DNA of 64,000 nucleotides. It comes from Nocardia exalbida NBRC 100660. Lineage in GTDB: Bacteria; Actinomycetota; Actinomycetes; Mycobacteriales; Mycobacteriaceae. Location: the NCBI RefSeq assembly GCF_000308575.1, contig NZ_BAFZ01000089.1, positions 62,001 through 126,000 of the forward strand. Direction: 5' to 3'. The position numbers and the translations under genes were made by a program. This document shows, piece by piece, positions 42,935 through 52,663 of the stretch; within the stretch, counting starts at the first letter, position 1; each line of letters opens with the position of its first letter. The notes under the pieces were generated by a model. That model searched no databases. It was not told the origin of the DNA and saw only the letters and a list, made by a program, of their open reading frames with translations.

Positions 42935-43747
42935 CTACATCTTGGCGCTGCGGGCCATGACGAAGCTGTAGAGCCCGTAGGTGATGATGCCCAATCCGGC
43001 GATGAGGAGCAGGGCCACGCCGAAGGGTTGCGCGCCGAGCGTCTTCAAGGCTCCGTCCAGCCCGGCGGACTTGTTCGGATCGTCTTTCGTCGCGGCGAGG
43101 ATGACCAGCAACCCGACCGCAGCGACGGCGAGTCCCTTCGCGATGTATCCCACGGTGCCGAGCCGCCGCACGAAGGCGCCCTGGGTCCCTCGGAGGTCAT
43201 CGAGGAAGTTCCGGCTCGCTCCCTTGTACACGTGGTAGCCGCCCACGCCGATGATGATCAGCCCGCCCACGACCAGAGCGACCGCGCCCGCCGTGTGCTG
43301 CATCAGACGCGCGGTGAGCCCGACGCTCTGACTGCTGCTGGACTGTCCGCTGCCCCGCGCGAAGCGGAAAGCGGTGATCGCGAACGCGAGGTAGACCACC
43401 GACAGCGAGAGCGCCTTGACCCGGTCGAACGCCTCGGACTTCAAACTGCCGGAGCCCGGCTCGGACGCTTTCCCGAACACCGCCTCCGCCTGCCGCCACA
43501 GCGCCATCAGCCCGAACGCGACCACGCCGATCCACAGCGTGACCACCCCACCCGGTTTATCGGCCAGTTCGGCCATCGCCCCCGACTGATCGGCACTCCC
43601 CCCGCCCCCGAGCGCGAGCCTGATGGCGATGTAGCCGATCAGCAGATGAACAAGGCCCGACATGACGTAGCCCGCGCGGGCGAACCGCGCGAACGTGTCA
43701 TTCTGGGCGATCCGACCGGCGGTGTCGGAAAGACCGGTGTGGGTCAT
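42935..43747 (-). CDS. DUF1206 membrane protein
   Basis: The 270-residue protein has six to seven membrane helices in three repeated units, each with an F/Y-x-x-x-G pattern (FARFARAGYVMSGLVHLLIGY; VKALSLSVVYLAFAITAFRF; VRRLGTVGYIAKGLAVAAVG). This is the DUF1206 architecture, and no function is known. ATG 43747 is preceded by GGAGGAG. It ends 6 bp from the convergent methyltransferase stop. Confidence 0.86.
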   Translation of the reverse strand: MTHTGLSDTAGRIAQNDTFARFARAGYVMSGLVHLLIGYIAIRLALGGGGSADQSGAMAELADKPGGVVTLWIGVVAFGLMALWRQAEAVFGKASEPGSGSLKSEAFDRVKALSLSVVYLAFAITAFRFARGSGQSSSSQSVGLTARLMQHTAGAVALVVGGLIIIGVGGYHVYKGASRNFLDDLRGTQGAFVRRLGTVGYIAKGLAVAAVGLLVILAATKDDPNKSAGLDGALKTLGAQPFGVALLLIAGLGIITYGLYSFVMARSAKM

Positions 43748-43927
43748 ATTGCTCCTCCATCCAGGTACCACGGCGCGAAGCCCGCAGGACATCGAGCGGA
43801 TACCCAAGTCTTCGGAGAAAGCACCTCTCCACCTCTGAACTCGCGATCGCCTGCTTGCCAACACGGTCTGCGCTGGTCACCGCGACGTGGTCGAGCAGGT
43901 CGGGTATCCGCCCATGACGTCCAGCCC

Positions 43928-44630
43928 CTACCTTCCCGGGGTCAGATGCGTGCGGAGGAAGTCGATCTGGTCAGGAACGATCTGGTCGACGGCCGGTGGG
44001 TGATACACCGTGAAATGGTCGGCGTCATAGTGCTCGAGCACCGACTGCGGCACAGCACGGGCTACTTGTTCAGCGATGGCGGGATCGATGAGGTTTTCCT
44101 GGTCGCAGGCACACACCAGGAGCGGGCATCGGACACGATAAGCCTTGGCCGCAGCGTTGTAGAACAACATGCCGAGCCCGGACGCGGCGGTGATGCGGTT
44201 GTCGAACTGATAACCAGATGGGGTCACCGACTCCCATCCCTCGAGCGCGCCGGGCTGGTTGACGAAGGCGCGTTCGCCCGGCCGTCCGACGATCGGTAGG
44301 TACCGCCGGGGCAGGCCCAGCGCCGCGCGCATCAGATCGGAGGCGGTCGGCGCGGTGAACCGGAGCAGATGCCGCAGACCAGCGCGCGAGACGACCGCGC
44401 GTCCGCTGAATACGGGGCATTGCACGACCGCGGCCGCGAGATCGTCATGGCGAGTTGCCGCGGCCAGAACGTGACTGGCGCCGAATGATGTCCCCCACAA
44501 CGCTATTCGGGCGGCATCGATCTCGGGCCGCGCACGGGCGAAGGCGAGCGCCGCGTCCACATCCGCGGCGTAGCGGTGCTGACTGACCAACTGCCTGGGC
44601 CGACCGTCCGATTCACCGAGAACGAGCGGA
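43928..44630 (-). pseudogene. Alpha/beta hydrolase, 5'-truncated and frameshifted
   Basis: The minus strand encodes the larger C-terminal part of a dienelactone-hydrolase-like enzyme: GESDGRPRQLVSQHRYAADV, IALWGTSFGASHVLAAA with the nucleophile Ser, and the late Asp/His region DADHFTVYHPP. Upstream of GESDG the frame loses similarity, while another frame reads ATFRSF, which fits the missing YRSFGES motif. A small frameshift near 44628 is therefore likely, and the oxyanion HG region is not found. The open frame itself continues to 44776. Confidence 0.6.
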
Positions 44631-45483
44631 ATGTCGCGCAGGTCTTCCCTCGACCGGCGACGGGCAGCCGAGTACGAGATCGGCACCGCTCGGCGCAGAG
44701 CGCGGCACCGACCGGTCACCGCCGGCAGGGACACGATAGGCACATCGGCGATATCGGATCCGACCGGTTCGAACACCGCCGGGGCTTAGCGTGGCGACCG
44801 GTGCTACAGGCCGCCGACACACTGTGGGCACTCGCAATCCGCGAGATGTATCGCAAGCCTGTCCAGGCCGATACCCAGCCGTGGCGCCTGCTGGTCCGCC
44901 CCGATGCCTATCGGGCCGGACCAGCACTACGGGCCGCAACCCCGAGGATGACCACCGCCTCACTCCTCAACCTAGGGCGAAATCCGCCTCCAGAACCAGC
45001 TGGCCACCATCGTTAGATCGAATAGTAATCCGCGATGAACAGGCGTTTTCCGGTTGCCCATGTTTTGCGTGTCCTGCCGAGGGCACCGAATTTCGACCGC
45101 GTCTCCGCAGGCCAGGGCGGTTTTTTGGCGTCGCAGGGTCGATTCCTCGAAGGCACCATTTCACCGTTCACCTACGATTTGTGCCCACCGAAACGCACAA
45201 TCAAGCGGTTGTGCTGGTACGAACCTCCAGCAAGCACAAGACCCGGAAACCCGGACCGGCAGAACGCCGAGCGCACGATCGGCGTGTACTCGGGCGGCGG
45301 CGGACCGCCTTCCACGCGGGCGCGAACGACGGCGAGTTCGAATGCAGTAACTCACCGTACCCCCAGTGCCGTTGGCGTACTGAGGGTTTCGCACCTCGCC
45401 GCCGGAGTCTCATGCCAGAGGAAAGCCCACGCCCGTCGAGGGAGCGACCGCCACCGCCCGATGTGCCGTCGCTCCATGATCCG
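44631..45483. other. Region without recognisable genes
   Basis: About 850 bp between the broken hydrolase and the YhgE-like gene show no protein I recognise in any frame. Part of the plus strand (about 44785-45016) reads LAWRPVLQAADTLWALAIRE and beyond like decayed coding sequence, but I cannot name it. The stretch 45013-45240 is noticeably less GC-rich, with runs such as CGGTTTTTTGG (near 45117-45127), suggesting foreign or degraded DNA. Confidence 0.45.
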
Positions 45484-46518
45484 TCAGCGATTCATCACCG
45501 GTTGCCGATCAACCCCGGCATTCGAGTAGTGACCTCCACCGGCAGAGCGCAGGGTGCCGACCAGGCACAGCACTGCACCGAGAGCGACCCAAGCCGCCAG
45601 CACGATCACGGCGTGGGTGGCGCCGCGGCCGTCGAAGAAGGCGGTCGACCGCAGCAACCGGCCACCGGCGCCGGGCGGCAGCAATTGGCCGAACGCACCC
45701 GACCATCCGGGCAGCATCTCGGGTGCGGTCGCCGTCCCCGAGAGGGGGTTGCCGACGAGCATCATGACCACCGCGCCGATCCCGATTCCGGCGTATCCGA
45801 GTAGTGATTCGAGCCCGAGAACGGTCAGCGAGGTGGCCGCGATGGCCAGGCCGATGGCACCGGCATTGGCCGGAAAGGACCCGCTCAGTGAGCCGAGCCA
45901 GTACTGCAGAATCGCCGCCACCGCCATGCCGCCGGTGACCGCGAAGGACAGTGCGCCAGTGACCCGCCGGATGGTGCCGTGCACGAGTCTGGTCAGCAGC
46001 ACGGCGGCCAGTAGACCGCCCATGACAAGTGGCAGCGCACCCGCTGCAAGCCCGGCGCCGCGTGGATCGTCGGCGGGCAGGGCGGCGAGATCGCGGACAG
46101 CGATCGGGATGCTGGTCCCGCCCGCCTGGCTGAGGCCGGTCGCCATGGCCTGCAGCGTTTGGGCGACCGAGGTGCTCGCGGCGGAAGCGACGATGACCTG
46201 TGGCGTGCCGGAACTGAGGTCGATCGCCCCGTATACCTGCCGGTCTCTGATGAGTCGTTCAGCAGCCGCTGTGTCGTGGACCGTGGTGATCTCGAAACCG
46301 CCCGGCAGCCGTTGTTCCAGTGCGGTGCGGATCTGCGCGACGGCGGTGGGCGGCCCGGCGACGGCGATCGGGACATCGTGAACCGACGAGCGCGCCGATG
46401 GCCAGGCGAAGGCGACGAGCAGGACGCCGACGATCGCGGTGAGGACGACGACGGTTCCCGCCACCAGTGCCCATCGGGACGCAGGTACGGCGGTGGCGGA
46501 GGGCGCCGGGGTGTTCAT
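45484..46518 (-). CDS. YhgE/ABC-2-like membrane protein
   Basis: The 344-residue protein has one N-terminal helix (about residues 17-38), an extracytoplasmic domain of about 120 residues (DVPIAVAGPPTAVAQIRTALEQ, ATGLSQAGG), and then five or six helices. This is the layout of YhgE/Pip and related ABC-2-like exporters or phage-infection proteins. ATG 46518 follows GAGGAG. It is 35 bp downstream of the sigma factor gene and may be co-transcribed. Confidence 0.68.
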   Translation of the reverse strand: MNTPAPSATAVPASRWALVAGTVVVLTAIVGVLLVAFAWPSARSSVHDVPIAVAGPPTAVAQIRTALEQRLPGGFEITTVHDTAAAERLIRDRQVYGAIDLSSGTPQVIVASAASTSVAQTLQAMATGLSQAGGTSIPIAVRDLAALPADDPRGAGLAAGALPLVMGGLLAAVLLTRLVHGTIRRVTGALSFAVTGGMAVAAILQYWLGSLSGSFPANAGAIGLAIAATSLTVLGLESLLGYAGIGIGAVVMMLVGNPLSGTATAPEMLPGWSGAFGQLLPPGAGGRLLRSTAFFDGRGATHAVIVLAAWVALGAVLCLVGTLRSAGGGHYSNAGVDRQPVMNR

Positions 46519-46553
46519 GTCTACTCCTCGAAAGATGGGGCCGCGACCGGTGC

Positions 46554-47491
46554 TCATCGCAGCGTGAGCGGGGTCTCGGTGTCGATGTGGGTCAGCTTCT
46601 GCGGGTTGCGGACGTAGTAGAGGCCGGTGATGAAGGCGTACTCGACGCGCAGTGCGATGACGCCGTCGAGTTCCCCGTCGACGTGCAGAGCCAGGGCCGG
46701 GCCACCGTTGACCGCGGTCGGCTCGACAGTGAGCGTGACGCCCCGTTCAGTGAGGCCGCCGACGATGAATCGGGCCACCTTGTCGGTGCCGACAACGGGC
46801 CGGGCGTGGCCTGTTTGATGCCGCCGCCATCGCTGATCGCCACCACGTCGGAGGCGAGCACGTCGATTAGACCCTGCAGATCCCGGTTTTCGAGAGCCTG
46901 CTGGAAGGCCGTGAGAGTCACTTCGGCCTGTCGCGCGGACACAGTGCGACGCGGGCGGCGCGCCTCTACGTGGCGGCGGGCGCGGTGGGCGATCTGGCGC
47001 ACGGCGGAGGGGGTCTTGTCGACCGCCGCCGCGATCTCGTCGTAGCCGATCCCGAACGCTTCACGCAGCACGAAGACCGCTCGTTCGGTCGGGGTCAGCG
47101 TCTCGAGGACGAGCATCAGCGTCATCGAGACGCTTTCGGAGAGTTCGACATCGGCGGCCACATCCGGCGTAGTGAGCAGCGGTTCCGGCAGCCACGAGCC
47201 CACGTAGGACTCCCGGCGGCGCTTCATCGAGCGCAGCCGGTCGAGAGCCTGCCTGGTGGTGATCCGAACCAGGTAGGCGCGTAGATCATCGGCATGCGCC
47301 GCATCGATGCCGACCCAGCGCAGCCACGTTTCCTGCAGGACGTCGTCGGTGTCGGCCACCGAACCGAGCATTTCGTAGGCGACGGTGAACAGCAGTTTGC
47401 GGTGCGCGAGAAACGCTTCGGTCGCCTCGACAGTGGCGTGGTCGCCAATGCGGCCCGTCCGCCGTCCCTCTGGTTCGTATTTGATGTTCAT
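46554..47491 (-). pseudogene. ECF41-type sigma factor with a frameshift in the SnoaL-like domain
   Basis: From ATG 47491 the frame encodes sigma regions 2 and 4 (FTVAYEMLGSVADTDDVLQETWLRW; LTPTERAVFVLREAFGIGYDEIA) and the start of the C-terminal SnoaL-like domain including the ECF41 motif ISDGGGIKQ. At about 46810-46820 similarity jumps to another frame, which carries VARFIVGGLTERG and the second ECF41 motif as YYVRNPQKL, ending at 46554. Total length fits one intact gene with a single base missing. It is either a true mutation or a sequence error. ECF41 sigma factors need this domain for control. It sits 64 bp after its probable target. Confidence 0.8.
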
Positions 47492-47555
47492 GGAGTTCTC
47501 CCAGGTCGGTCGTCGGGCCCCGGCAACCGGACGGCGATCGGTGATTTCGGTATCC

Positions 47556-48746
47556 CTACGCGATCGGCGCCGCTGCGTTGTCGCGCTGGGCCTGCAGCAG
47601 CATCGGCCGGTGCTTACCGTCCTTGAACCAGCGGTGTGAGCCGGGCTTGTACGCTTCGGTCGCCAGGTGCTTGATGCCTGCCGAGCAGGCGAACTCCTTG
47701 AGCTTCCTGCCTGCGAAGCCGCTGAAGTACAGCCGCATCGCGGTGTCGTCCTTGTGGCCGAGCTGGTAGATCCCAGCATCGCGCCCGAAGCTCAGGCACA
47801 TGGCGGGGAACGACAGATCGATCGGCGAGGCCTGTTCACCCGCGATCCGGTGCAGCACTGTGTCGGCGGCGTGCGCTCCCAGGCAGTACGCGGTATAGGC
47901 GCTCATCCGGAACGGCAAGGCAGACGGTGCCGACGAGTCGCCCGCCGCAACAATGCGCTCATCGTCGACGCTGGTCAGCGTCTCGTCAGTGAGCAGTCGC
48001 CCGGCGACATCAGCGCGCAATCCGCTGCGGCTGGCCAGGTCGGGCACCCCGAACCCAGCCGTCCAGATCGTGACTTCACTCGCCAGCGTCCGGCCGTCGC
48101 CGAGTTCCACGGCCTCCCGTGTCACCGCGGTGACCGCCGCATCGGGGCCTTCGACAACGTTCACGCCCAGCTTGGCGAAGTACTTGCGGGCCGTGCGGCG
48201 AGCCTTCGGATGCAGGTACGGACCGAGCACCCCGCCACAGACCAGGGTGACGCTGCGGCCCTGCTCGGCCAGCTCCGCAGCGGTCTCGATCCCGGTCGGT
48301 CCGCCCCCGATCACCGTCACCGCCGCCGTCATGGGCGTATCGAAGAGCACCGACCGCAGCCGCTGCGCCGCCTCCAGAGTCGCGATGGGGTACGCGAACT
48401 CGGCCGCACCCGGCACTCGCGGCTCGGCATTGCCGCTGCCGACCGCGTAGATCAGGTAGTCGTAGCCGATCGTGCCGCCCTCGGCCAGTGTCACGCTGCG
48501 CTCGGTCGCGTCGATCCGCGTCACGCTGTCGACGACCAGCCGGACACCGTCGGCCAGGATTTCGGTGTAGTCGACGACCGCGTCGTGAGTGCCGCCCACC
48601 AGTTGGTGCAGACGCAACCGCGGGACGAAGACAGACCGCGGATTGATCACCGTCACCGTCACACCGTCGCGCTGCGTCAAGCGATTGGCCGCCATCACCC
48701 CGGCGTATCCGCCGCCGATCACGACCACATCGATGTTCTTGTCCAT
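47556..48746 (-). CDS. NDH-2-like NAD(P)/FAD-dependent oxidoreductase
   Basis: The 396-residue pyridine nucleotide-disulphide family enzyme has an FAD site VVVIGGGYAGVMAANRL, a second nucleotide site TVIGGGPTGIETAAELAEQG, and the FAD phosphate motif RIVAAGDSSAP. It lacks the redox Cys pair, like type II NADH dehydrogenases, but has no membrane anchor. ATG 48746 follows AAGGAGA. Oxidoreductases of this sort are common neighbours and targets of ECF41 sigma genes, and the gene has a matching promoter candidate upstream. Confidence 0.86.
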   Translation of the reverse strand: MDKNIDVVVIGGGYAGVMAANRLTQRDGVTVTVINPRSVFVPRLRLHQLVGGTHDAVVDYTEILADGVRLVVDSVTRIDATERSVTLAEGGTIGYDYLIYAVGSGNAEPRVPGAAEFAYPIATLEAAQRLRSVLFDTPMTAAVTVIGGGPTGIETAAELAEQGRSVTLVCGGVLGPYLHPKARRTARKYFAKLGVNVVEGPDAAVTAVTREAVELGDGRTLASEVTIWTAGFGVPDLASRSGLRADVAGRLLTDETLTSVDDERIVAAGDSSAPSALPFRMSAYTAYCLGAHAADTVLHRIAGEQASPIDLSFPAMCLSFGRDAGIYQLGHKDDTAMRLYFSGFAGRKLKEFACSAGIKHLATEAYKPGSHRWFKDGKHRPMLLQAQRDNAAAPIA

Positions 48747-48780
48747 GGTGTCTCCTTCGTTCCGAGCGGGTCGAATACAA

Positions 48781-48807
48781 GACACCGGACCGACCGGATT
48801 CCTGACA
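48781..48807 (-). promoter_or_regulatory. Candidate ECF41-type promoter of the oxidoreductase
   Basis: Read on the minus strand, TGTCAGG (48807-48801), 16 bp, then TGTC (48784-48781) resembles the reported ECF41 promoter TGTCACA-N16-CGTC, with two mismatches in the -35 part and one in the -10. The start codon lies about 35 bp downstream. The match is suggestive, not decisive. Confidence 0.45.
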
Positions 48808-49129
48808 GTCTGTGAGGCAGATCACTCCGGCCGTGGTTCCGTTCGCATGATTCGGCACATGGTGTTGAGCGGGACTCGATCCGCTCGCGGGAGGTAGCAC
48901 TAAACGCACCGTCGGCAAGCGCTGGCGAACCACCCAGACTGATCCATGTCACTGATGAATGCTGTCAGGAAATCGGGGGCTGTCTCGTTCGAGCAGCACA
49001 CACCGAGCAATGCGACCGCCCGCGCCGAACAACCCAGCCGACCGAGACACGAGCCGTCATCCCCCTTCGATCAATGACGCCCCGCTTCACTGAACTTGTT
49101 GCAAAACAACATATTCAGCCGGTCCCGGT

Positions 49130-49700
49130 CTCTATTGCCCCTACGCTCTCGACCGCTATCTGCACCAACGGTGGAACGAGGGCTGCACCAACGCCACTCA
49201 ACTGTTCGTCGAGATCAAGGCTCGTGGCTACCGCGGCAGCGACAAGATCCTGCGGAAATACCTGCACCAGTTCCGCACCGGCGACCAGGTCGCGCGGACA
49301 CCGCCCAAACCGCCCACAGTGCGAGAGTCACGTCCTGGCTCATGACCGATCCCGCTGGCCTCACACCCGACCAGCAGCGGCAACTCGACGCGATCCTCAC
49401 CGCCAGCCCTGAATTGGCGACACTGGCCGACCATGTCCGCGGCTTCGCCGACATGATGCGTCACCGACGCGGCAGCGAGCTGGAAGCCTGGATGAAAGCC
49501 GTCGACGCCGATGATCACCCCGCCCTGCACTCGTTCGCGGTCTACGCCGCGACCAAGACGCCGCGACTGCAGGGCTGACCATGGAATGGAACAGCGGCGC
49601 GGTCGAAGGCCACGTCAACCGCATCAAAATGATCAAACGCCAGATGTTTGGTCGCGCCAACCTCGACCTGCTCCGCAAGCGCATCCTGCTCAGCGACTGA
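49130..49700 (+). mobile_element. ISL3-family transposase remnant
   Basis: Three frames in order carry the C-terminal third of an ISL3 transposase. Frame 2 has YALDRYLHQRWNEGCTNATQ (from about 49142), frame 1 has DPAGLTPDQQRQLDAIL (from about 49345), and frame 3 ends with NSGAVEGHVNRIKMIKRQMF (from about 49590) with stop 49698-49700. The last motif is diagnostic of the family. At least two frameshifts and the loss of the N-terminal and most catalytic parts make it inactive. About 25 bp on, ATCACGGAAAGCGTGCCAGA may be the trace of an IS end. The roughly 320 bp before it, from 48808, hold no gene that I recognise. Confidence 0.82.
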
Positions 49701-49993
49701 ACCATCCAGAGCAGCGAAATCACGGAAAGCGTGCCAGATCCGATTTTCGAAGAGCGCTGACAGGTATGCCAAGCCCAACACCAACGATCGGCCTGGCGCG
49801 GCGACTGACACCGATGCCACCTCGACGACGAAAGCGCGGGGTTACCGGTGTGCACCGGATGGTCAGCGGGAGGACGCCGTGATGACGACACTCGAGCGTG
49901 CGCAATGGCACCCGGCCGAAGCCGCCCGGCGCCCGATTCACTCGCTAGATCGCCGAGCGGGGATACCCCGCTGGCCAGGACGTTCGGGAGGAC
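49701..49993. other. IS-flanking region, no gene seen
   Basis: Apart from the possible IS end near 49718-49740 nothing is recognisable here. It separates the transposase remnant from the alpha/beta hydrolase and probably contains the limit of the old insertion. Confidence 0.4.
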
Positions 49994-50812
49994 CTAGAGT
50001 GCGCGGTCGAGAATCAAGCGGGCGAGGGCGTCGCGGTCCTCGAGCATCGCGATATGCCCTACTCCGCGAAGGTATTCCAGCTTGGCGCCCGGCACCACCT
50101 CATACTGATGCGCCGATGCAGGGTCCCAACGAGGGTCGGAATCCCCGAAGATCACGAGGAGGGGCTTTCCGGCGTCGATGAGGCGCTGGGGCACGGCCCG
50201 CTCGGCGATATAGTCGCCGTTGGCGGCGAGAATCGCGCGGAAAGCTCGATAGGACGTCCTTCGCAAGTCGGCCAAAGCCCCGTCGGGCACGGTGATCGGA
50301 GCCGCCGCTGTCGCTGCCAGTCCGCGGCGGATCATCGAGTCGGTACGGATCGCCCACAGGAGCGGACCGAAGGGCGGCGAGGCGAGTACCCGGATGATCG
50401 CCGGCTCGGGGAGAAGCGCTGCGTGACTCGGCCCCGTGCTGACCAGGACCAGCTCGCCGACCAGGTCTGGACGACGCTCCACGAGGGCGGTAGCGACGTA
50501 CCCTCCGCTGGAGTGGCCGACCACCTTCAGATTTCGGACGCCGAGCTCGTCCAACACCGTCGCAGTCCGATCCGCCTGCTGCGGAACGGCGTACGTCGAC
50601 GCCGGCGTGGACCGGCCGCATCCCGGAAGGTCGATCGTGATCACCCGGTACTTCGTGGCGAGCGACGGCACCACTGGCGCCCACATCGAACCGGTTGCGC
50701 CCGAGCCGTGGATGAGTAACAAGGGCGGTGCCGCCGGGTTCCCGTCGATGACGACGTGTAATCCGCGGACTGTCGTGTCATCGCGTGTCTGGGTGGGACT
50801 CGATTCGCTCAT
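49994..50812 (-). CDS. Alpha/beta hydrolase
   Basis: The 272-residue enzyme has the oxyanion-hole motif LLLIHGSGATGSMW, the nucleophile Ser in KVVGHSSGGYVATAL, an acid in IFGDSDPRWD and the final His in GVGHIAMLED, a complete catalytic triad. ATG 50812 is used because the frame upstream crosses into the promoter and the AraC gene. Substrate is unknown. It is divergent from the AraC gene, which is probably its regulator. Confidence 0.85.
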   Translation of the reverse strand: MSESSPTQTRDDTTVRGLHVVIDGNPAAPPLLLIHGSGATGSMWAPVVPSLATKYRVITIDLPGCGRSTPASTYAVPQQADRTATVLDELGVRNLKVVGHSSGGYVATALVERRPDLVGELVLVSTGPSHAALLPEPAIIRVLASPPFGPLLWAIRTDSMIRRGLAATAAAPITVPDGALADLRRTSYRAFRAILAANGDYIAERAVPQRLIDAGKPLLVIFGDSDPRWDPASAHQYEVVPGAKLEYLRGVGHIAMLEDRDALARLILDRAL

Positions 50813-50888
50813 ACCGACAGCTTCGTCGCGGCTCGTCACGCCGTATTGGACGAATGTCACGTCACCCCGCTCGGCTAGCCTGGGATGC

Positions 50889-51713
50889 ATGACCGCAACG
50901 GGCGGATTGGACTGGAGTCGGGTCGACGTCGCCGTCCCGGTCGGACTACCGACTCCGGGAGTCCAGATGGCGGGTTTCCGGTACCAGGACGTTGCCCCCG
51001 TTGACATCACGATGATCCCGCATCCCATGGTCACGCTCCTGCTCGATCTCAGCGAGCACGGAGTCGTCTACGACGTTCTCGGGCGCCCGGCCACGGGGAA
51101 CGCGATCGTCGGCCTCCATGCCGGCGCCTTACGCATCACCAGCGCAGGGGCCGGCGACGTCCTGCAGATCCGCGTGTCCCCCGTCATCGCCGCAGCGATT
51201 CTCCGAGACACCGACATCATCGGCGGCGCCGTGACACCGCTGCCGGAGCTGTGGGGCAGCTGCGCTGCCATCTTGACCGAGCGACTCCGTTCGACGCCGT
51301 CGTGGGACGACCGGTTCGCAATCGCAGCCGCGTTCCTCCGAAGCCGGGTACCTCGCGGATTCGGAGTAGCACCCGAGATCTCGTACGCCTGGGACCAGAC
51401 CGTCCGCACCAGAGGCCTGCTCCGCATCGAGACCCTTGCCGCAGAGACCGGCTGGACCCGCCAGCGACTCTGGTCTCGCTTCCGGACCCATATCGGGGTC
51501 TCGCCCAAGTATGCATCCGAACTCGTCCGCTTCGACCATGCCGCACACCTCCTGGCGACAGGACGCTCGCCTGCGGATACCGCCGTCGAGGCCGGCTACG
51601 CCGACCAATCCCATCTTCACCGTCGAACCAAGGCGATTACCGATATGACCCCCACCGTCGTCGCGAGGGCACCGTGGCTAGCGATCGACGAAGTCGCCTG
51701 GCCGACAACCTGA
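50889..51713 (+). CDS. AraC family transcriptional regulator
   Basis: The 274-residue protein has an N-terminal sensing domain (FRYQDVAPVDITMIPHPMVTLLLD) and a C-terminal double HTH: RIETLAAETGWTRQRLWSRFRTHIGVSPKYASELVRF, then SPADTAVEAGYADQSHLHRR. The first part resembles regulators such as those with DUF6597-type sensors. It is transcribed away from the hydrolase gene, with 76 bp between the starts. Confidence 0.87.
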   Translation: MTATGGLDWSRVDVAVPVGLPTPGVQMAGFRYQDVAPVDITMIPHPMVTLLLDLSEHGVVYDVLGRPATGNAIVGLHAGALRITSAGAGDVLQIRVSPVIAAAILRDTDIIGGAVTPLPELWGSCAAILTERLRSTPSWDDRFAIAAAFLRSRVPRGFGVAPEISYAWDQTVRTRGLLRIETLAAETGWTRQRLWSRFRTHIGVSPKYASELVRFDHAAHLLATGRSPADTAVEAGYADQSHLHRRTKAITDMTPTVVARAPWLAIDEVAWPTT

Positions 51714-51850
51714 TCCCCGCAGCCGAACGAAATCGACGGCCTATCCGGCGGGCACATGAGGACCGGAGTGAGCACTCGTCCCGCGAGGTCAGCATGCGGT
51801 CCGCGAGATCTGCTGGAGTCGCGATCCCGTCGCGAGCTGGTCTGCTTCGT

Positions 51851-52054
51851 TCAGACTGCGCTTCGTGCCGGCAACGCCCCAAGTGCACGTATGGCCTCCG
51901 CGGTCTCCCGCTGGGCTTCCGCCTGCGCGAGGGCAGCATGTGCCTGCGCCTGAGCGATCACGTTCCGCCGCTCCGCTCCGCTGACCGCCTCCCCGGCGGT
52001 GAGGCCACTGAGCAGTGCCTCGGCGCGCTGCTTGTGAGTGGTGTAGTCATCCAT
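51851..52054 (-). CDS. Small helical hypothetical protein
   Basis: The 67-residue protein is mostly predicted helix and rich in Ala, Gln and Glu (ERRNVIAQAQAHAALAQAEAQRETAEAIRAL), able to form a short coiled coil. ATG 52054 has only a weak upstream purine run. I know no function. A regular helical heptad-like pattern and normal codon use make it more credible than the overlapping frames. Confidence 0.5.
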   Translation of the reverse strand: MDDYTTHKQRAEALLSGLTAGEAVSGAERRNVIAQAQAHAALAQAEAQRETAEAIRALGALPARSAV

Positions 52055-52432
52055 CGGGCGATTCTCGCACGGGGCGAGCGCACGGCCGGAGTGACCAACA
52101 TCTGTGAGGTGGCGGCGCGGCTGCCGTCAGAAATCCCGGCTGATGAAAGCGCGTACGGGCGCGGTTTCGCCCGTTTCGAGTCGAGTTCCCAGTTACGCCG
52201 GCCCAATTGAACACGAGCAGCAATTGCAACCACTGCGATGTAGCGCGATGGACCCAAAAGTGCGCGCCCGAATCACGACCACAGCTCAGTCCGACCTGCC
52301 ACAATGACTCCCGGTCCCGGCCATGCACCCGGATCAGGTCCCACCGTTCCGCTGGTAGCACAACGGCAGAGGCATCATCCAAGATTTCTGGGCCAAACCG
52401 GGGGGTAAACGGGGGCCAGGTTCAATAGAAAA

Positions 52433-52463
52433 GGTCAGGCCCGGTATAAAACCGAGCCTGACC
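52433..52463 (-). terminator. Rho-independent terminator of tRNA-Ala
   Basis: GGTCAGGC (52433-52440) pairs with GCCTGACC (52456-52463), and inside it CGGT (52442-52445) pairs with ACCG (52451-52454), leaving loop ATAAA and one mismatch. On the minus strand the hairpin is followed by TTTTCTATT (52432-52424), a good U-tract. It lies 12 bp past the tRNA 3' end. Confidence 0.85.
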
Positions 52464-52474
52464 TGCTATTTCTG

Positions 52475-52547
52475 TGGAGCTAAGGGGACTCGAACCCCTG
52501 ACCCCCACACTGCCAGTGTGGTGCGCTACCAGCTGCGCCATAGCCCC
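52475..52547 (-). tRNA. tRNA-Ala (anticodon GGC)
   Basis: The minus strand gives a full cloverleaf of 73 nt: acceptor GGGGCTA with TAGCTCC, D-arm with GCTGGTAGCGC, anticodon arm CCACA-CTGGCAG-TGTGG with anticodon GGC, and a T-arm AGGGGTTCGAGTCCCCT. The discriminator base is A and the CCA end is not encoded. It reads GCC and probably GCU alanine codons. Confidence 0.97.
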
Positions 52548-52663
52548 TGGTTGGTTGCGCTCCGGCTTCCCGGCCGCGCTTGAATGAAGTTACACCAACG
52601 GTATGTCGGCGACCAAATCGCCTCGATTCGGGGGGTGACAGAGGGGGACGAATGGGCTTAGTA

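Noticed and set aside
45128..45165. tRNA 3' end (GGGTCGATTCC...CACCA)
   Set aside because: The T-stem does not pair and there is no acceptor or anticodon arm upstream.
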